From NCBI GenBank assembly GCA_039707465.1, contig CM077648.1:26787119-26851118 (forward strand): a DNA stretch of 64,000 bases, given 5' to 3'. Origin of the DNA: Rhabdophis nuchalis. Lineage: Eukaryota; Chordata; Lepidosauria; Squamata; Natricidae. The translations under genes were made by a program, and so were the position numbers. The stretch's first letter is position 1. Every line of letters begins with the position of its first letter. Below the pieces are notes generated by a model. The model made no database searches and was not told the DNA's origin. It was given only the letters and a program-made list of their open reading frames with translations. Positions 35,624-48,003 of this stretch are shown piece by piece.

Positions 35624-35800
35624 CAGTCCTTACATATTTGGATTCATACATCACACTGGATGAATACTGCAAATTGCTTCTTCTGTAAACTTCTGTAAAC
35701 TGTAGAGGTATTTAGCTGCCAGTTCATATGGCTGTGTTAGGCTGCATTGAATATCAGAAGCTGTTCTATGACTGCTATTTCAGAACTGCACATAGAGTAT
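35624..35800 (+). repeat. Direct repeat, copy 1
   Basis: ttcatacatcacactggatgaa ... cttctgtaaactgtagaggt ... ctatttcagaactgca. Roughly 80-85% similar by eye to 37561-37740. Confidence 0.75.
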
Positions 35801-35974
35801 GTACATTTGTTGCAAAATGATGAAAATTGCCACAGAGATGTGATTTGTTGCATGGCTAGTTCATTACATCAGTCTCCTACATGTGTTAAAACATTCAGGA
35901 TGTTTTTCTCTTTAGAAAAAAATGCATTGAAATGTGAATTCCTTTCTCTGAAATGTGAAGAAATGCATCAGAAC

Positions 35975-36227
35975 CAGAGGTGGTATTCAGCAGGTTCTGA
36001 ACAGTTCTGGAGAACCGGTAGCAGAAATTTTGAGTAGTTCAGAGAATTGGTAAATACTACCTCTGACTGGCCCTGCCCCATATATTCTCTGTCTCCCGAG
36101 TCCCAGCTGATTGGGAGGAAATGGGGATTTTACAGTATTCTTCCCCTGTCACGCCCACCAAGCCATGCCACGCCCACCAAGCCACGCCCACAGAGCTGGC
36201 TGTAAAATATTTTGAATCCCACCACTG
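35975..36227. mobile_element. hAT-like MITE
   Basis: Ends CAGAGGTGGTATTCA and TGAATCCCACCACTG, flanked by atcagaac and atcagaat. Confidence 0.9.
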
Positions 36228-36653
36228 ATCAGAATTGATAGAAAAAAAGTTATATATATATTTTAAATTCTTCAAAGATATCAGAACTCTTTTTTCCTTT
36301 TCTGTGTTTCCATACCACCAGAGGGCACACACTCTTAAAATATGCACCTATGGATCTAAGGTTATTTTCATACTAAACAGTAATGAAAGAAAATAAAGAG
36401 TTTAGTGATGCTATAATATATTCTGGCATCTCTTGGTGTTTATGGCATGACAAAACTCTGCTGAAGCAGACATCCACATAACGGCCAGCCTCACAATTCT
36501 AGTCATCTCTATATCTCCAATGCTTTATTCTTCTTTATCATGCAAAAAAAGAGAGAATAAAAGCAAATTGAAGCCTGATACTTTAAAGGCGTAGTATTGC
36601 TAGTTTTCCTTACATTTATCAAATGAGTCTTCAGAATAAGGCTTAGCCATTTT

Positions 36654-36785
36654 ATTCCTTTTGTAGATCACCTGAAGTTATGGGGCAGGAGGAAATAAAA
36701 GATTAGAAAGGTATATATATATATATACCTTTCTAATCTTTTATTTCCTCCTGCCCCATAACTTCAGGTGATCTACAAAAGGAAT
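36654..36785. repeat. Perfect 132-bp palindrome
   Basis: Arms of 66 bp with no mismatch and no spacer. The centre is a (TA)n run at about 36713-36727. Outer ends attccttttgtag and ctacaaaaggaat. Confidence 0.97.
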
Positions 36786-37303
36786 GGATCTTTCTTTTCA
36801 CAGCTAAAACTGTTTTAGGGAGAGATTTAGGGGAACAACCGGCTGCTAGATGGGAAGGACTATATCTTTGGTTTCACATAACGCACTAAACTGAAAATTA
36901 GTTTCAAATCACTCTGATGATTTGTTCAACCAATCACATCTAACACAAATTGTGTCTTAAAGTTGCTGGTTATGTATGTATGTATGTATGTATGTATGTA
37001 TGTATGTATGTATGTATGTATGTATGTATGTGTATATATATATATATACACACATACATACATACATACATAACCAGCAACTTTAAGACACAATTTGTGT
37101 TAGATGTGATTGGTTGAACAAATCATCAGAGTTGGTTTATAATAGCTTGAATACATCATAAACTACTATTTAAAATTGTAATGGCTTTTTCAGTTTAGTG
37201 CGTTATGTGAAACCAAAGATATAGTCCTTCCCATCTAGCAGCCGGTTGTTCCCCTAAATCTCTCCCTAAAACAGTTTTAGCTGTGAAAAGAAAGATCCAT
37301 TCC
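36781..37303. repeat. 523-bp palindrome with microsatellite core
   Basis: Left arm from ggaatggatctttc, right arm ending gaaagatccattcc, near identical where both exist. The core is (TATG)n from about 36973, (TA)n, then (CATA)n to about 37070. The right arm has about 60 extra bases (37125-37185) lacking from the left. Confidence 0.95.
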
Positions 37304-37560
37304 ATCTAAGATAGTTAGAATCCAAGCCATTAAATTCAAGTATTTCCCAGTCATTCTAAATTGACTGTAAAATTGTCTATAAAATTCCATTCATTGGCTT
37401 TCAAAAACTTTATTGGTTCACTTCCCTAACACTTTCTTTCATATTACCCTCTATTGTAGTGAAACAGTTTTTCTTTCTACCAAACTGGTATTTCCTCCTT
37501 TTTTTTTATTCAATGCAACAGTTTCTGGTTGGCATACTTTGGTTGCATCAAGCTAATTAT

Positions 37561-37740
37561 TCATTCTTTACTTATTTAGATTCATACATCACATTGGATG
37601 AATAATGCATATTGTTTATGCTGTAAACTTCTGTAAACTGTAGAGGCATTAACTACTGGTTAGTATGGTGTATTAGGCTCCATTGAATATCATAAGCTAT
37701 TCTATCACTTCTATTTCAGAACTGCATATAAATGGGGTAT
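37561..37740 (+). repeat. Direct repeat, copy 2
   Basis: ttcatacatcacattggatgaa ... cttctgtaaactgtagaggc ... ctatttcagaactgca; partner of 35624-35800. Confidence 0.75.
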
Positions 37741-37799
37741 AGTGTCATCCCCTCAGTGCAGTGGTGGGTTTCAAATCCGGACCAAACATAATTTCTAAT

Positions 37800-38076
37800 G
37801 TTGGATTTTCCCCCTTAACAGAGGGAACTCCCTTGTGGAATACTGTGAAGCCGTTACCATAGCAACTCCACTGCACTGTACAATAAACTCCAGCATGGCA
37901 GTATGGCACAACAAGCTGTATCTTAACAGAACACAGATCCCGTGGGGTCTTAGGGGTGTGTTACCCCCACAGTATTTGAGCGTAAGTCATCTATGTACCA
38001 AGTTTGGCTGAAATTGCTCCAGGTGTTCCAGAGTTATTCTGGAACATATACGCACAGCCGTTTTTATATATATAGA
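37800..38076 (-). mobile_element. Helitron-like fragment, 5' end
   Basis: On the - strand it starts TCTATATATATAAAAACGG, with A before the TC. The 3' end is not seen and may merge with a MITE end near 37761. Confidence 0.45.
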
Positions 38077-38079
38077 TTG

Positions 38080-38910
38080 GGCTCTATGAATCTAGTTGAA
38101 ATGTTAATATATATTGCTAATCCATGTATGATATGTCATATTCTAAAATAAATAAACTGTATTAATAAGATATCTACGTATATAAAAAGCAGGTGAAATT
38201 TATCTCTATAACTTGGGAAGTTTATATTATGGATTTCTCTATCTTACAGTGATGTTAATTTTAGAAACCTAACAAGGTAGAAACTAAGGAAGGTTTTTGG
38301 TGAAGATTATACCCAGACTTTGGAATTCCTTGCAGAGGAGATCAAACTAGATTTATCCATATTGTTCTTCCAGCAGAATGCTAACTATTTTTCTTCCTGC
38401 CAATATTTTTAATTTTAAACGTCTCTCTTGAAATGTGAGGTATCCACAGCTTACCTACATGAGGCATTAAAAATCTTTTCAAAACAGGGAGATGATTTTA
38501 TTCGCTCCATCATGGTGTTTTGTATTATTTCAATTTCTCCTTTAGCACATCCAGTAGCCATAAGGCACTTCTTATTTAATTGGTGGTTGTTTCTTTTTCT
38601 CCCATTTCCTTTCCTATATTTAAGTTTGGAGTTAAATTACGTTTTAATTTGGTTTTTTTTAAGCCAATATGGTCTTTTAAATTGTAATTGAGTTTTTAAT
38701 CTTTAATTTTGTTACTGCTATTTGCCTGCAGCATCAATTTGGGAAGGATATGAATTAAATAATTCAATATGCACCATGTCAAGCTACTATGAATGACAAA
38801 ATAAAGAGAGCAGGCATGTAATGTGAAGTAGCCTTCTTGAAAATGAAAATATGGACAGATGTAATTAAAATCTCTGAAGAGCAGAAAAGACTTTCCAACA
38901 ATCCCCAGGA
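38080..38910. other. EGF intron, no recognised feature
   Basis: AT-rich sequence without recognised exon or repeat. Confidence 0.45.
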
Positions 38911-38914
38911 TAGT

Positions 38915-39048
38915 TGGGATGTCCAAACTTGGGAACTTTAAGACTTGTGGACTTCAACTCCCAGAATTCCCCAGCCAGCATAGCTGGCTGGGGAATTCTG
39001 GAAGTTGAAGTCCACAAGTCTTCAAGTTCCCAAGTTTGGACATCCCTG
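38915..39048. mobile_element. Foldback hAT MITE
   Basis: Arms GGGATGTCCAAACTTGGG and CCCAAGTTTGGACATCCC; the interior pairs through agacttgtggacttcaactc. No clear TSD. Confidence 0.82.
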
Positions 39049-39503
39049 GTTTAACATTTCTTGGATTCTATAAGAAAGGCTATTTTTCACCTCATCATTT
39101 CTCCCAGGATGTACCGCAGGGAAAAACATACTCATTGTACGCTCCCAAAATGACTTGTTTTCTAAGAACTTTCAGCAAACATATCTTATTGTCCATGAGT
39201 TAGTAATTTTTGTTTGTACACCACTCCCCTGGAAGTCAATTCAGAATATGATGTGGGAACTTATTTGCTAATTCAGTTTTTAAAACTTTTTTTTGTCAGG
39301 GATGATCCTTAGAATAACAAATGGAGAGAGCTCTTCCTGCCATTCTGAGGTGGGGACACATGTCAAAACCGTCATGTAAATCCTACAGACAAGTCAATCA
39401 ATCAATGATTTGATCTTTCTCCAAAGGAACAATACAGGGGGAGGGCAAGAAGAACCAAAAATCCTTCTCTGACTGCATTCAAGATATGATTCATGACTTT
39501 TAC

Positions 39504-39680
39504 CAGGAGTGAAATTCAGCAGGTTCTGACAGGTACTGGAGAACCGGTAGTGGAAATTTTGAGTAGTTCAGAGAACCAGCAAGTGGGGAGGGAATGGAGA
39601 TTTTGCAGTATCTTTCCCCTGTCACGCCCACCAAGCCATGACCACAGAACTGGTAGTAAACTATTTGAATTTCACAATTA
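39504..39680. mobile_element. hAT-like MITE
   Basis: Begins CAGGAGTGAAATTCAGCAGG and ends TTGAATTTCACAATTA, flanked by acttttac and ccttttac. Confidence 0.78.
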
Positions 39681-39825
39681 CCTTTTACCCTACATTTACT
39701 GTTACTACTCCCAAAATATTAAGGCTAGTTATTGACTAGCGTAAGTTTACTAGATTTCTTATAGGAATATATACAGATGATGAGATGGTATATTTTCTTT
39801 GTGATTCATATTTAATTATTAAATA

Positions 39826-40535
39826 CTAGCCGTACCCGCCCACGCGTTGCTGTGGCCCAGTCTGGTTAAATGGCCAACCAATCTGCGTGTAGATCTACAC
39901 CTGCACACAGTAACACATACACACAACCAGTATAACGCCCAACCTACCTACCTACTGTATTTCTCCCTCTCTACCCCTCTACCTACCTACCTACCTACTG
40001 CATTTCTCCCTCCCTCTCTCTATCCCTATAGCTGCCTACCTACCTACCTACTGTATTTCTCCCTCTCGTCTATCCCTCTACCTACCTACCTACTGTATTT
40101 CTCCCTCTCTCTTTATCCCTCTACCTACCTACCTACCTACCTACCTACCTACCTACCTACCTACCTACTGTATTTCTCCCTCTATCCCTCTACCTACCTA
40201 CTGCATTTCTCCCTCCCTTTCTGTACCCCTATAGCTGCCTACCTACCTACCGTATTTCTCCTTGAATCTTATGGACAGTATTTTATGTCGTAAAGGATGA
40301 CATAATACCTGTGGCCCACTGCTCTCTCTGTATCCATCTACCTACCTTTTAAACAATTTTTTATATTTCTGTTGCATGTACCTGGCACAAGTGTGACATC
40401 TACACAATCTATATATATATATCATTGGTGCCGTATTTGAAAGGAACGTTGTGTGAAAATTAGGAAGCGATCGGTGCAGTACTTTCGGAATTAGTGGTTT
40501 TGAACAAACTCTCGTTACATTTTTATTTATATAGA
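39826..40535 (-). mobile_element. Non-autonomous Helitron
   Basis: On the - strand it runs from TC (TCTATATAAATAAAAATG) to CTAG between A and T, with a hairpin at the 3' end (gccacagcaacgcgtgggc). The interior is a (CCTA)n-based minisatellite at about 39945-40260. Homologous to 22132-23127 at both ends. Confidence 0.82.
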
Positions 40536-40544
40536 TAGATAGAC

Positions 40545-40912
40545 CAGGGGTGTCAAACTCAATTTCATTGAGGGCCCCATCAGGCATTGACCTTGGGAGG
40601 CCATGTGGGCGTAGCCATGTGGGCATGGCCAGCTCGACGAAACTCATGTCAGGGGCATCGGTGGTGGCCTGGGGGGTCCACTTTTGCTAGTAGTTTGTTT
40701 TACTAGCACACATGTCCACCCTGGCTCCATTTTCACCTATGACGGCCTCCTGCAGCCCTCTGCCAGTGAAAAGGGCCACTGTGTGCAGCCCTCCCGAGCT
40801 GTTTTTACTGGTAAAGGCACCTTAGGTTATTTGCTATTTCCAGGGAAGCCCCACAGGCCAGATCTAAGCAACCCGCATCTGGTCAGATGCAGCCTTGAAT
40901 TTGACACCCTTG
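40545..40912. mobile_element. hAT-like MITE (CAGGGGTGTCAAACTC family)
   Basis: Ends CAGGGGTGTCAAACTC and GAATTTGACACCCTTG; flanks agatagac and atatagac. It lies 9 bp from the 5' end of the Helitron. Confidence 0.87.
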
Positions 40913-40929
40913 ATATAGACTAAAGATGA

Positions 40930-41895
40930 AAGATGATTTTATAAAGTCAAACTTTGGGCAATGAAGCCTCAGAAAATGAAGCTTAGATAGAAACAAGCAT
41001 AGTTTGGTTAATAAATTAGAGGAGCTTAGTCCACAAGACCTTTGATTATGACAAGATGAAAAAAATGATAATCACTTGCTTTGGGGGAATTATCCTTGCA
41101 CAATCATAAGTAAAAGGTCCTGCACATGTAAAAACATGTAAATCCATGTGAGAGAGGCCCTAAATCAATGCTTGGGTTGAGCAAACGATTGTTTAGTCAG
41201 TTAGCCAACAAGACTTTAATAGTGAGTGGCTGATACATAAATTTTCCTGCAATTTTTCCCCCCAATCAGTTTTCATTCAATACAATGAAAAAAATAGTTT
41301 GCTTGAAAGATGATTGCAATGGAAATAAAATTTAGATGAAATTTACAGAAGTGGAATGTGAATGTCCTTTTTTTGTAGAATCGTCCCTTCATGGTTTTGG
41401 CTTCCTCTTCTTCCATTAAAATCTTAGATTTTAAAACAATCTAGAAAGCTGCAATTTATAGCTTGCATTTCTGATTCTTCTTTCTTTAACAGTGGAAAGC
41501 AGTTCCAGGTCATCTTTCCTATAGAGCTTTTAAATGTACTTTTCCTCCAGACTGAGCAGTGCAAGTTCAACATTATAGTAAAACAGTTGCAATGGAAGCA
41601 TTTTGAAGCCTACATGCTGATCCCAAAATAAAAGCTGAAAAGCACTTGGGGAAGCTTTGCAACTGCGAAAGGCCCTTGGCAGACAGTATTCAGAGACAAT
41701 TTGAACATTGTACTTCAATTGTATTTTTAAGTTACATTTAATGTTCTCTGTTACTATAGGAGCAGGGCAAATGAAAAAGCACTTTTGGAAATAAACACCC
41801 TCATTAAAAAAAAAATGCTAAGCTGTTTCTGAATATTCCCATCTCCATAATTGAATTATTTTTGTTCTTTGTTTTGGTTTTGGTTTTATTTCTAT
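40930..41895. other. EGF intron, no recognised feature
   Basis: Unique AT-rich intron; nothing recognised. Confidence 0.45.
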
Positions 41896-41904
41896 CTTAA
41901 GACT

Positions 41905-42113
41905 CAGGGGTGGGTTCTGGCTGCTGCTACTACTGGTTTGCTCTGGGACGCGCTTCATGTGTGCTTGATGCGTGCTATGCACACTTGCACAGTACTAAAA
42001 AACCAAGATGGCAGTGCCTATGGTGCCACTGAGAGAACCTGTTTGGGGGCATGGCAGGCCAAGTTACTACTTACTCAGTCAAACCGGTCCAAACTGGTAG
42101 GAACCTACCTCTG
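41905..42113. mobile_element. hAT-like MITE, TSD ttaagact
   Basis: Begins CAGGGGTGGGTTC, ends GAACCTACCTCTG; perfect TSDs at 41897-41904 and 42114-42121. Confidence 0.92.
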
Positions 42114-42649
42114 TTAAGACTTCTAAGAGTGGCAGGGCACATATCACTGTCTGCTGTTATGAGTTTGCGAATAATCAGACATGATTTAGGGTGAGAGGAA
42201 ATTAAACTTCTAATTAAATTTAGATTGTTAATATACTGATTTGTTTGATCTAAGACTCTTAAAGCTGGATGAAGAAAAAAAAAGAATGTTCATACTAGGC
42301 CGCTAATTTTTTTTGGGGGGGAGTAAGCAACGTCAGTAAATTCGAAAATTTCATTTGCGTGAGTTTCTCCAGTTAATTTTCCAGTGGACATGTGTGCAGA
42401 ATCTATCAGGTTAGCAAGCTGATTGTGCAGAGGATGGGACCAAGACGAGACACTAAGAGTCCTTTTGATATACCATGCAAGGAAGCTCCCATTTCCCACC
42501 ACCAAATTACTGAGCTGTTTTTGGAAATATGACTGCTGATCTCCAAAAAACAAAATGGGGAGCTCCGTGTTCTGAAATGGAACCAAATGACAGTGGAAGA
42601 TGTCTGTCACAACAACATATCTAAATGTGGTTAATATCCCATCCTAGGT

Positions 42650-43455
42650 TAAGGTGACCAGATTTTCAAACTCCCAAAGCGGGACACTGTCGACGGGGGG
42701 GGGGGGGGGGAATGCACGCTTCAGTGTGGCACGCGCCTGCGCAGAGGCCATCGGGGCAGGGGCGCGCTCCCACCCGCCCCCACGGGGCCGTCTTTAAAGG
42801 CAGTGGCGGCAGCCTGGCCCGGCGGCGCTGAGAGCCGCTGGCTGGGGCGGGGAGGGGGAAGGCGGCCCGAGGCGGCCGCTGTCAGCCCATCATGCTGGCG
42901 TGATGGGCCAAGCTGAAAGCGGCCGCCTTCCCCCTTCCCGCCCGAGCCAGCGGCTCTCAGCACCGCCGGGCCGGGCCACCACCGCTGCCTTTAAAGAGGG
43001 CCCCGCGAGGGCGGGTGGGAGCACGCCCATACCCCAACGCCCTCTGTGCAGGCGCATGCCATGCCGGAGCATGCGCCCGCCCCACCCCCACTGCCATGGG
43101 TGCCCGGGACAAGCCGGGTGAGGAGGAGACAGCAGTGGGGCTTCCGGCCGGCCACTCTCAGCGCATGGCGGCGCAGCACAAACTTCAGGGCCGCGCCGGC
43201 TCCGGCTGGCTCTCTTCTTCCGCCGCCTGCTGCCTGTCTGGGTCCTCCCTCGCCGGCCCTCCCCTTCCGCCAGCCCGCCGCTTCCTGTCTGTGCCCTGTG
43301 CCTCTGTCTGAGTGCATGCGTAGCGCCCGCCGCCTGCCCGATGCCCGGTACTGCTCCCGGAAAAAAGCGGGACATTTTGAAGAGGCCGCGGGAGGTGGGA
43401 CTAATTCTTTGAAAGCGTGATTGTCCCGCCAAAAGCGGGACGTCTGGTCACCTTA
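42650..43455. mobile_element. CpG-rich foldback hAT-like element
   Basis: Ends TAAGGTGACCAGA and TCTGGTCACCTTA, with flanks tcctaggt and tcctagat. Inside, the sequence from about 42720 to 43075 is a large imperfect palindrome centred near 42898 (gcggccgc on both sides). G+C is far above the flanks, with many CpGs. Frames over it are not genes. Confidence 0.85.
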
Positions 43456-43633
43456 TCCTAGATGGTTGCCCACCATTGCCTGAATTTATTAAGGAAAAGG
43501 AACTGGTAGTGTTTTTCCCCACCATGCTGGTTAGCTATTGGATAAATGAAGGGGAAATAAAGCTAGGTGAATCTGCCAATTTCTGCCCTTAAATTATCAT
43601 GCAATAAAGCTGTCATAACAGAACCATTCATAC

Positions 43634-43782
43634 CAAAATGGGTTTCCATTTTTTTTTACTACAGATTCGCTTGTGCGATGCTTCTGTGTATGTGCAGAAG
43701 CGTCTGGGTGGGCGGGCAGAGCCTCCTGCCATCGCTACCACCAGTTCGCCTGCTCCAGGCTGAATCATGAGCAACCCACCTG
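43634..43782. mobile_element. hAT-like MITE
   Basis: Begins CAAAATGGGTTTCC and ends GCAACCCACCTG, flanked by attcatac and attcatat. Confidence 0.83.
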
Positions 43783-44346
43783 ATTCATATGTCTTGTTAC
43801 ATTGTTACATTGCAAAATTATTGAAAGAATGAAAATTACGCCTGTGTACTTTTCTGACTACTCAAACACTAGAGGAATGCACATTAATGAGCCTCTCAAG
43901 AAGATATAGTCGTTTCTAGTTGTTTGATAATCCTAGTTGCCTGTTTTTGAAACCTTATTAAGGGGTGGCATCCAAAACAGCTTATAAGTTGAAGCTGGAG
44001 CTAAATAGTACAGAAAAAAATGGAACAATCATTTCCTGGGATATGGAATTTAGTTATTTGCAGACTTTTCTATGCTGTTAATTCTAGGTGGATTCTAAAA
44101 GCATAAATCTAATGGTCAGTTAAGCCACTAAATCTGAATACTGCAATCTCCTAAATAGAATTTTCTGTGGAAGAGCATTTTCTTTACAGGGATGGGGGAA
44201 GGGGGCATCCTGATCTCTGAGGGGAAAAATACTTTGAAGTTGGTGGCTACTCTGGACCCTTGTTCCCCAATCTCCTGAAGTCTATCACCATTCATTTATT
44301 CCATTTTGCTGGAATTCAGTCATTTTTCCAGCAAGTTCATGTAGAT

Positions 44347-44651
44347 CAAGGGTGTCAAACTAAAGTCATGTGGGCTGGGTGTGGCCCGTGGGGTGCTTAA
44401 ATATGGCCCATGGGGCTGGCTTGGAAATATCAAAGGACCAGCCTGAGGTGCCTCTTCCATTTTTGGCTAAAATCGGCCCATGGAGGTCCCCCTCCCCGGC
44501 TGTTTTTGGTCTCCCCAGCCTCCAGCAGCACTGTTGGCCAAAAATGGCTGTGGCCATGGACACACCCACCCCAGCCACACATTCCCCCCGCCCTCTGAGG
44601 TCAAACACAACCCTGATACGACCCTCAATGAAATCGAGTTTGACACCTCTG
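44347..44651. mobile_element. hAT-like MITE, TSD atgtagat
   Basis: Ends CAAGGGTGTCAAAC and GTTTGACACCTCTG, with perfect TSDs at 44339-44346 and 44652-44659. Confidence 0.92.
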
Positions 44652-44746
44652 ATGTAGATGGTAAACAATAAGAGAAAAAGACAGTGTCCTGAGGCATCTC
44701 ACTCAAAGGCTCAATCTTCCCTTCACAGCTCAGAAAGGAGTAGAAC

Positions 44747-44902
44747 CAGAGGTGGGTTGTTCCCGATTTGGCCTGGATTGGGCGAACCAGTAGTGGCGGC
44801 AGCAGGACGCTCTGCCCACCCACCAGGATGCTTCCGTGCATGCGCAGAAGTGTTGCATGCACACAAACCGGTAGGGGAAAAAAAAAAGGAAAGTCACCAC
44901 TG
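44747..44902. mobile_element. hAT-like MITE
   Basis: Begins CAGAGGTGGGTTG, ends GTCACCACTG; flanks agtagaac and aatagaac. Only 95 bp from the previous MITE. Confidence 0.87.
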
Positions 44903-45822
44903 AATAGAACCATTGTGAAACAATGGTCTCAATCCGCCCCACTGGTAACACTCCCTGAAAGGCACATCTACCTCCTCCATGTTAGCATGTTTATACCATC
45001 ATATGAGGACAGATTTCATATAATTGTTTATGAGGCATATCTTTTTGGAAGCAGAGAAATGGGAACTTCTCTCATTTTTATACTGTACAATAGCTTTTGT
45101 AAGGATTCTTGTGACTTAATTACAACTCTTAATTTTTTACGAATGCAATCATTTATTTTTACTTCTTTAGAAGTTATCTTTTGAACTATGACTAAAACAT
45201 AATATAATGTAACTAAATTTGGTGTGGTAGATAATGGGATTTGACAGAAAATAATTGAGATAACATATTTGAATGTGTTCTCATGTAATGAAGTATCTAA
45301 TTAGAGCAAATGTTGATATACATTGTTGCTGCTTCTTTCTGAACAATGCACTGAAGCTAGCATTGTGATTTTGGATTTAATATCAACATTTTTCAAGAAG
45401 GCAATCAAATCTGAACGTTTTTCAAAGAATTGGGTTCTGTAATATGATAGCAGATGGTCATCTTGCTGGAAGTATTGCATAAAACTGGATAGGAGTAAGA
45501 TTATTTTAGAATTACTGTGAGTGATTCTACCATGGGTATTGCAATATTGATATATTATTGATATGATTATTGTTAAATATTTGATATTTATTGTAGACCT
45601 TTGATGCTCTATGTACATTACTATAACAACACTTTGTATCATGAATCTTTGTAGTTGTGATGGCAAATAAAACAAATGCTTAGAACATTAGGTTTACTGT
45701 ATTATTGTCTGTCAAGATCCCATTGCTTTCATTTTCAAACAATTCCATGTCAATGATATAAAACTGCTCTCTTGGTATGTTAGGACTCTCTCTATATTCT
45801 ACTGTAGTATATAGTCTAGGGC

Positions 45823-46172
45823 AGGGGTATTGAACTCAATTTCATTGAGGGCCGCATTAGGGTTGTTTGACCTTGGGGGCCCAGAGTGGGCGTGGCCAGT
45901 TTGACATCACATCAGGGGTACTTTTGGGGGCCCGAGCACTCTGCTAGTGAAACAGACTTGTGAGCTGTGTTTTCACCTGGGATGGTCTCCTGCAACTTTC
46001 TGTCGGTGAAAATGGAGTTCGGAAGGGCCACACACTTCCCTCGTGAGCTCTGTTTTTGCTGGCAGAGGCACCACAAGCTGATTCTTTGCTGTTTCCAGAG
46101 CGGCCCCATGAGCCAGATTTTAGCACCCCGTGGGCCAGATTTGGCTCGCGGGCTTTGAGTTTGATACCCCTG
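45823..46172. mobile_element. hAT-like MITE
   Basis: Ends CAGGGGTATTGAACTC and GAGTTTGATACCCCTG; flanks gtctaggg and gtctagag. Confidence 0.9.
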
Positions 46173-46189
46173 GTCTAGAGTCAATCAAG

Positions 46190-47095
46190 ATATCTTTCTT
46201 GGTGTTGTTATGCTATCTTGTTCCTGGTTTTATTCACTGCCTTCTTCCAGACAGGTAATCCAAATACACTTCAAGCTATTTCATAGCAGTGGATAAAGGC
46301 ATTAAGAAAAGCATTCCTATTAGTTAGAAATCTAGATTCAAGTTGGTTGAATCTACTCTGCAGAAAGAAGAAAATACTTGGCACAGAGACGATTTCAAGA
46401 CGTTACAAAATTGATCCTATTTTCAGTATGGAAATGAAATGCTAACATGGCCTTTCATTGCATATGTGTAGGGGGGGGGCGGTTGCATCTAAAAGCAAAA
46501 TGGAAATGAATAGGATAGGATAGCGAAGTGGGGCGCTGTGATTCTATAGAAGCCTTCAACTTTTAATGTGCTAACTAGGCTATGGCTCATAACATTGATA
46601 AATTAAAACAGGGTCTGTGGTTAAAATGGTGTCCAGGAACAATATGATCACAATATGGATTTTGGGTTTACATGAATGTATTTTTGTGTCTTCCTCCATA
46701 AATAAATAGAACTGAATTTAATTTTCTTAGTGTTAAACCATGGTAGTTCTCAGACTTCTATGTTAATTCTCAGGAAACTGTTTTATAAGGATTTTTGGGG
46801 TGCTGATTAGAAATAGTTTCATCAGGTTTTTTGGAGACAATAAGGTGGTATATTTTTCTTTCTCTCAAAATGTTTTACATATGTTACAACCAGATATGTA
46901 TTTTTAAAGACAAAACAAGATATATTGTGCATAATAAGACAGACAAATGTGTTATTTTAAACCAAAAAAATCACATTTTATTTAGAATATTGATATACCA
47001 AAATAAAATTAAAATTAAAAACTCTCCCTTTTATGGAATGAAACATCCATATTTGAAAATGGCAAAATAAAGCTATTCCTAATCATTATAGATAC
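46190..47095. other. EGF intron, no recognised feature
   Basis: AT-rich intron leading to the candidate exon at 47103; nothing recognised. Confidence 0.45.
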
Positions 47096-47102
47096 TTTAC
47101 AG

Positions 47103-47173
47103 ACATCTGAACATACATCTGATTCAAGCTTTAAGACACTGAAGAGCCAAATAGCTCTGGAGAATGAAGACAG
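47103..47173 (+). CDS. EGF: Candidate EGF exon, cytoplasmic tail
   Basis: Candidate exon of 71 bp between a tactttacag acceptor and a strong gtgaga donor. It is open in phase 0, as required by the 29291 exon, and ends with two bases of an Arg codon. The peptide starts TSEHTSDSSFKTLKS and ends LENED. I cannot align it convincingly to the mammalian tail, which diverges quickly. Support is splice-site quality and phase match on both sides. RNA reads crossing 29417|47103 would settle it. Confidence 0.5.
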
Positions 47174-48003
47174 GTGAGAAGCCTGTAATCCCATGCTGGG
47201 AACCAGTAGGGCACTAGAAGAATGATATGGTGTTAAATGGTCTTACTTTGGCTAGACAGAGAGACTCTAGAAGAAACAGAATGCTTGGCAAGTTACTTAA
47301 ACTGCTGTTGACACACAGAGATGAGTAATTCTCTTGGGAAAATGACATGAGGGCTCACCCAAGCTCGGGTGTTGGCATGCATTTTGCTGGTATCCTATTA
47401 AGCAGATGAGATGATCAAATCACACCACTTTCTTGAGCAAAGTCCTTGAAGCCGTGAAAGTGATTGGCATCAGGGGAAGAGAGGATGACATCTCCCATTG
47501 CCCAAGAAAAACCTGCTAGCTGCCTTGGTTCAAAAGGGCGTTTTATGGCGCAATAACTGCAGTGGATGGAAAGGACTGGCAAGAATCCTTCTCCCTTTTG
47601 ACATAGCTGATATATACTTTAACTGAGATTATGTAACTCGGTTGCAGTGGCTGTAAAAGTATAAAGTACTATACTTTTTCACAAGGCAGTTCACTTCAGT
47701 TCATCTGCAGAATAAAGCATTGGAAAAGTGGAGCGGGCAGTTTATGAAATCCATTCCTGGTTTTGCACAACATGCTGAGCCCCAATATCCTTGGTTGGCT
47801 TGTGGCTCACTACATAGCCTGAATCAGCCACTATGGAATGGGGGCTTTGCATGTTGTGTGATCCCAGCCAATTGTGGTTTATTTTTTTAAAAAAATAAAA
47901 CGATAGTTAAGCAAATCGTAGTGATTTTTATCCCAGCCCCTATGATGAAGTCAATTATGAAATTTCAACATGAAGAACCTTCCCCCACAGGTAGATTCTA
48001 GGC

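Noticed and set aside
42721..43432. GC-rich overlapping frames of 70-180 codons
   Set aside because: They lie wholly within a foldback MITE, on both strands, with no domain.
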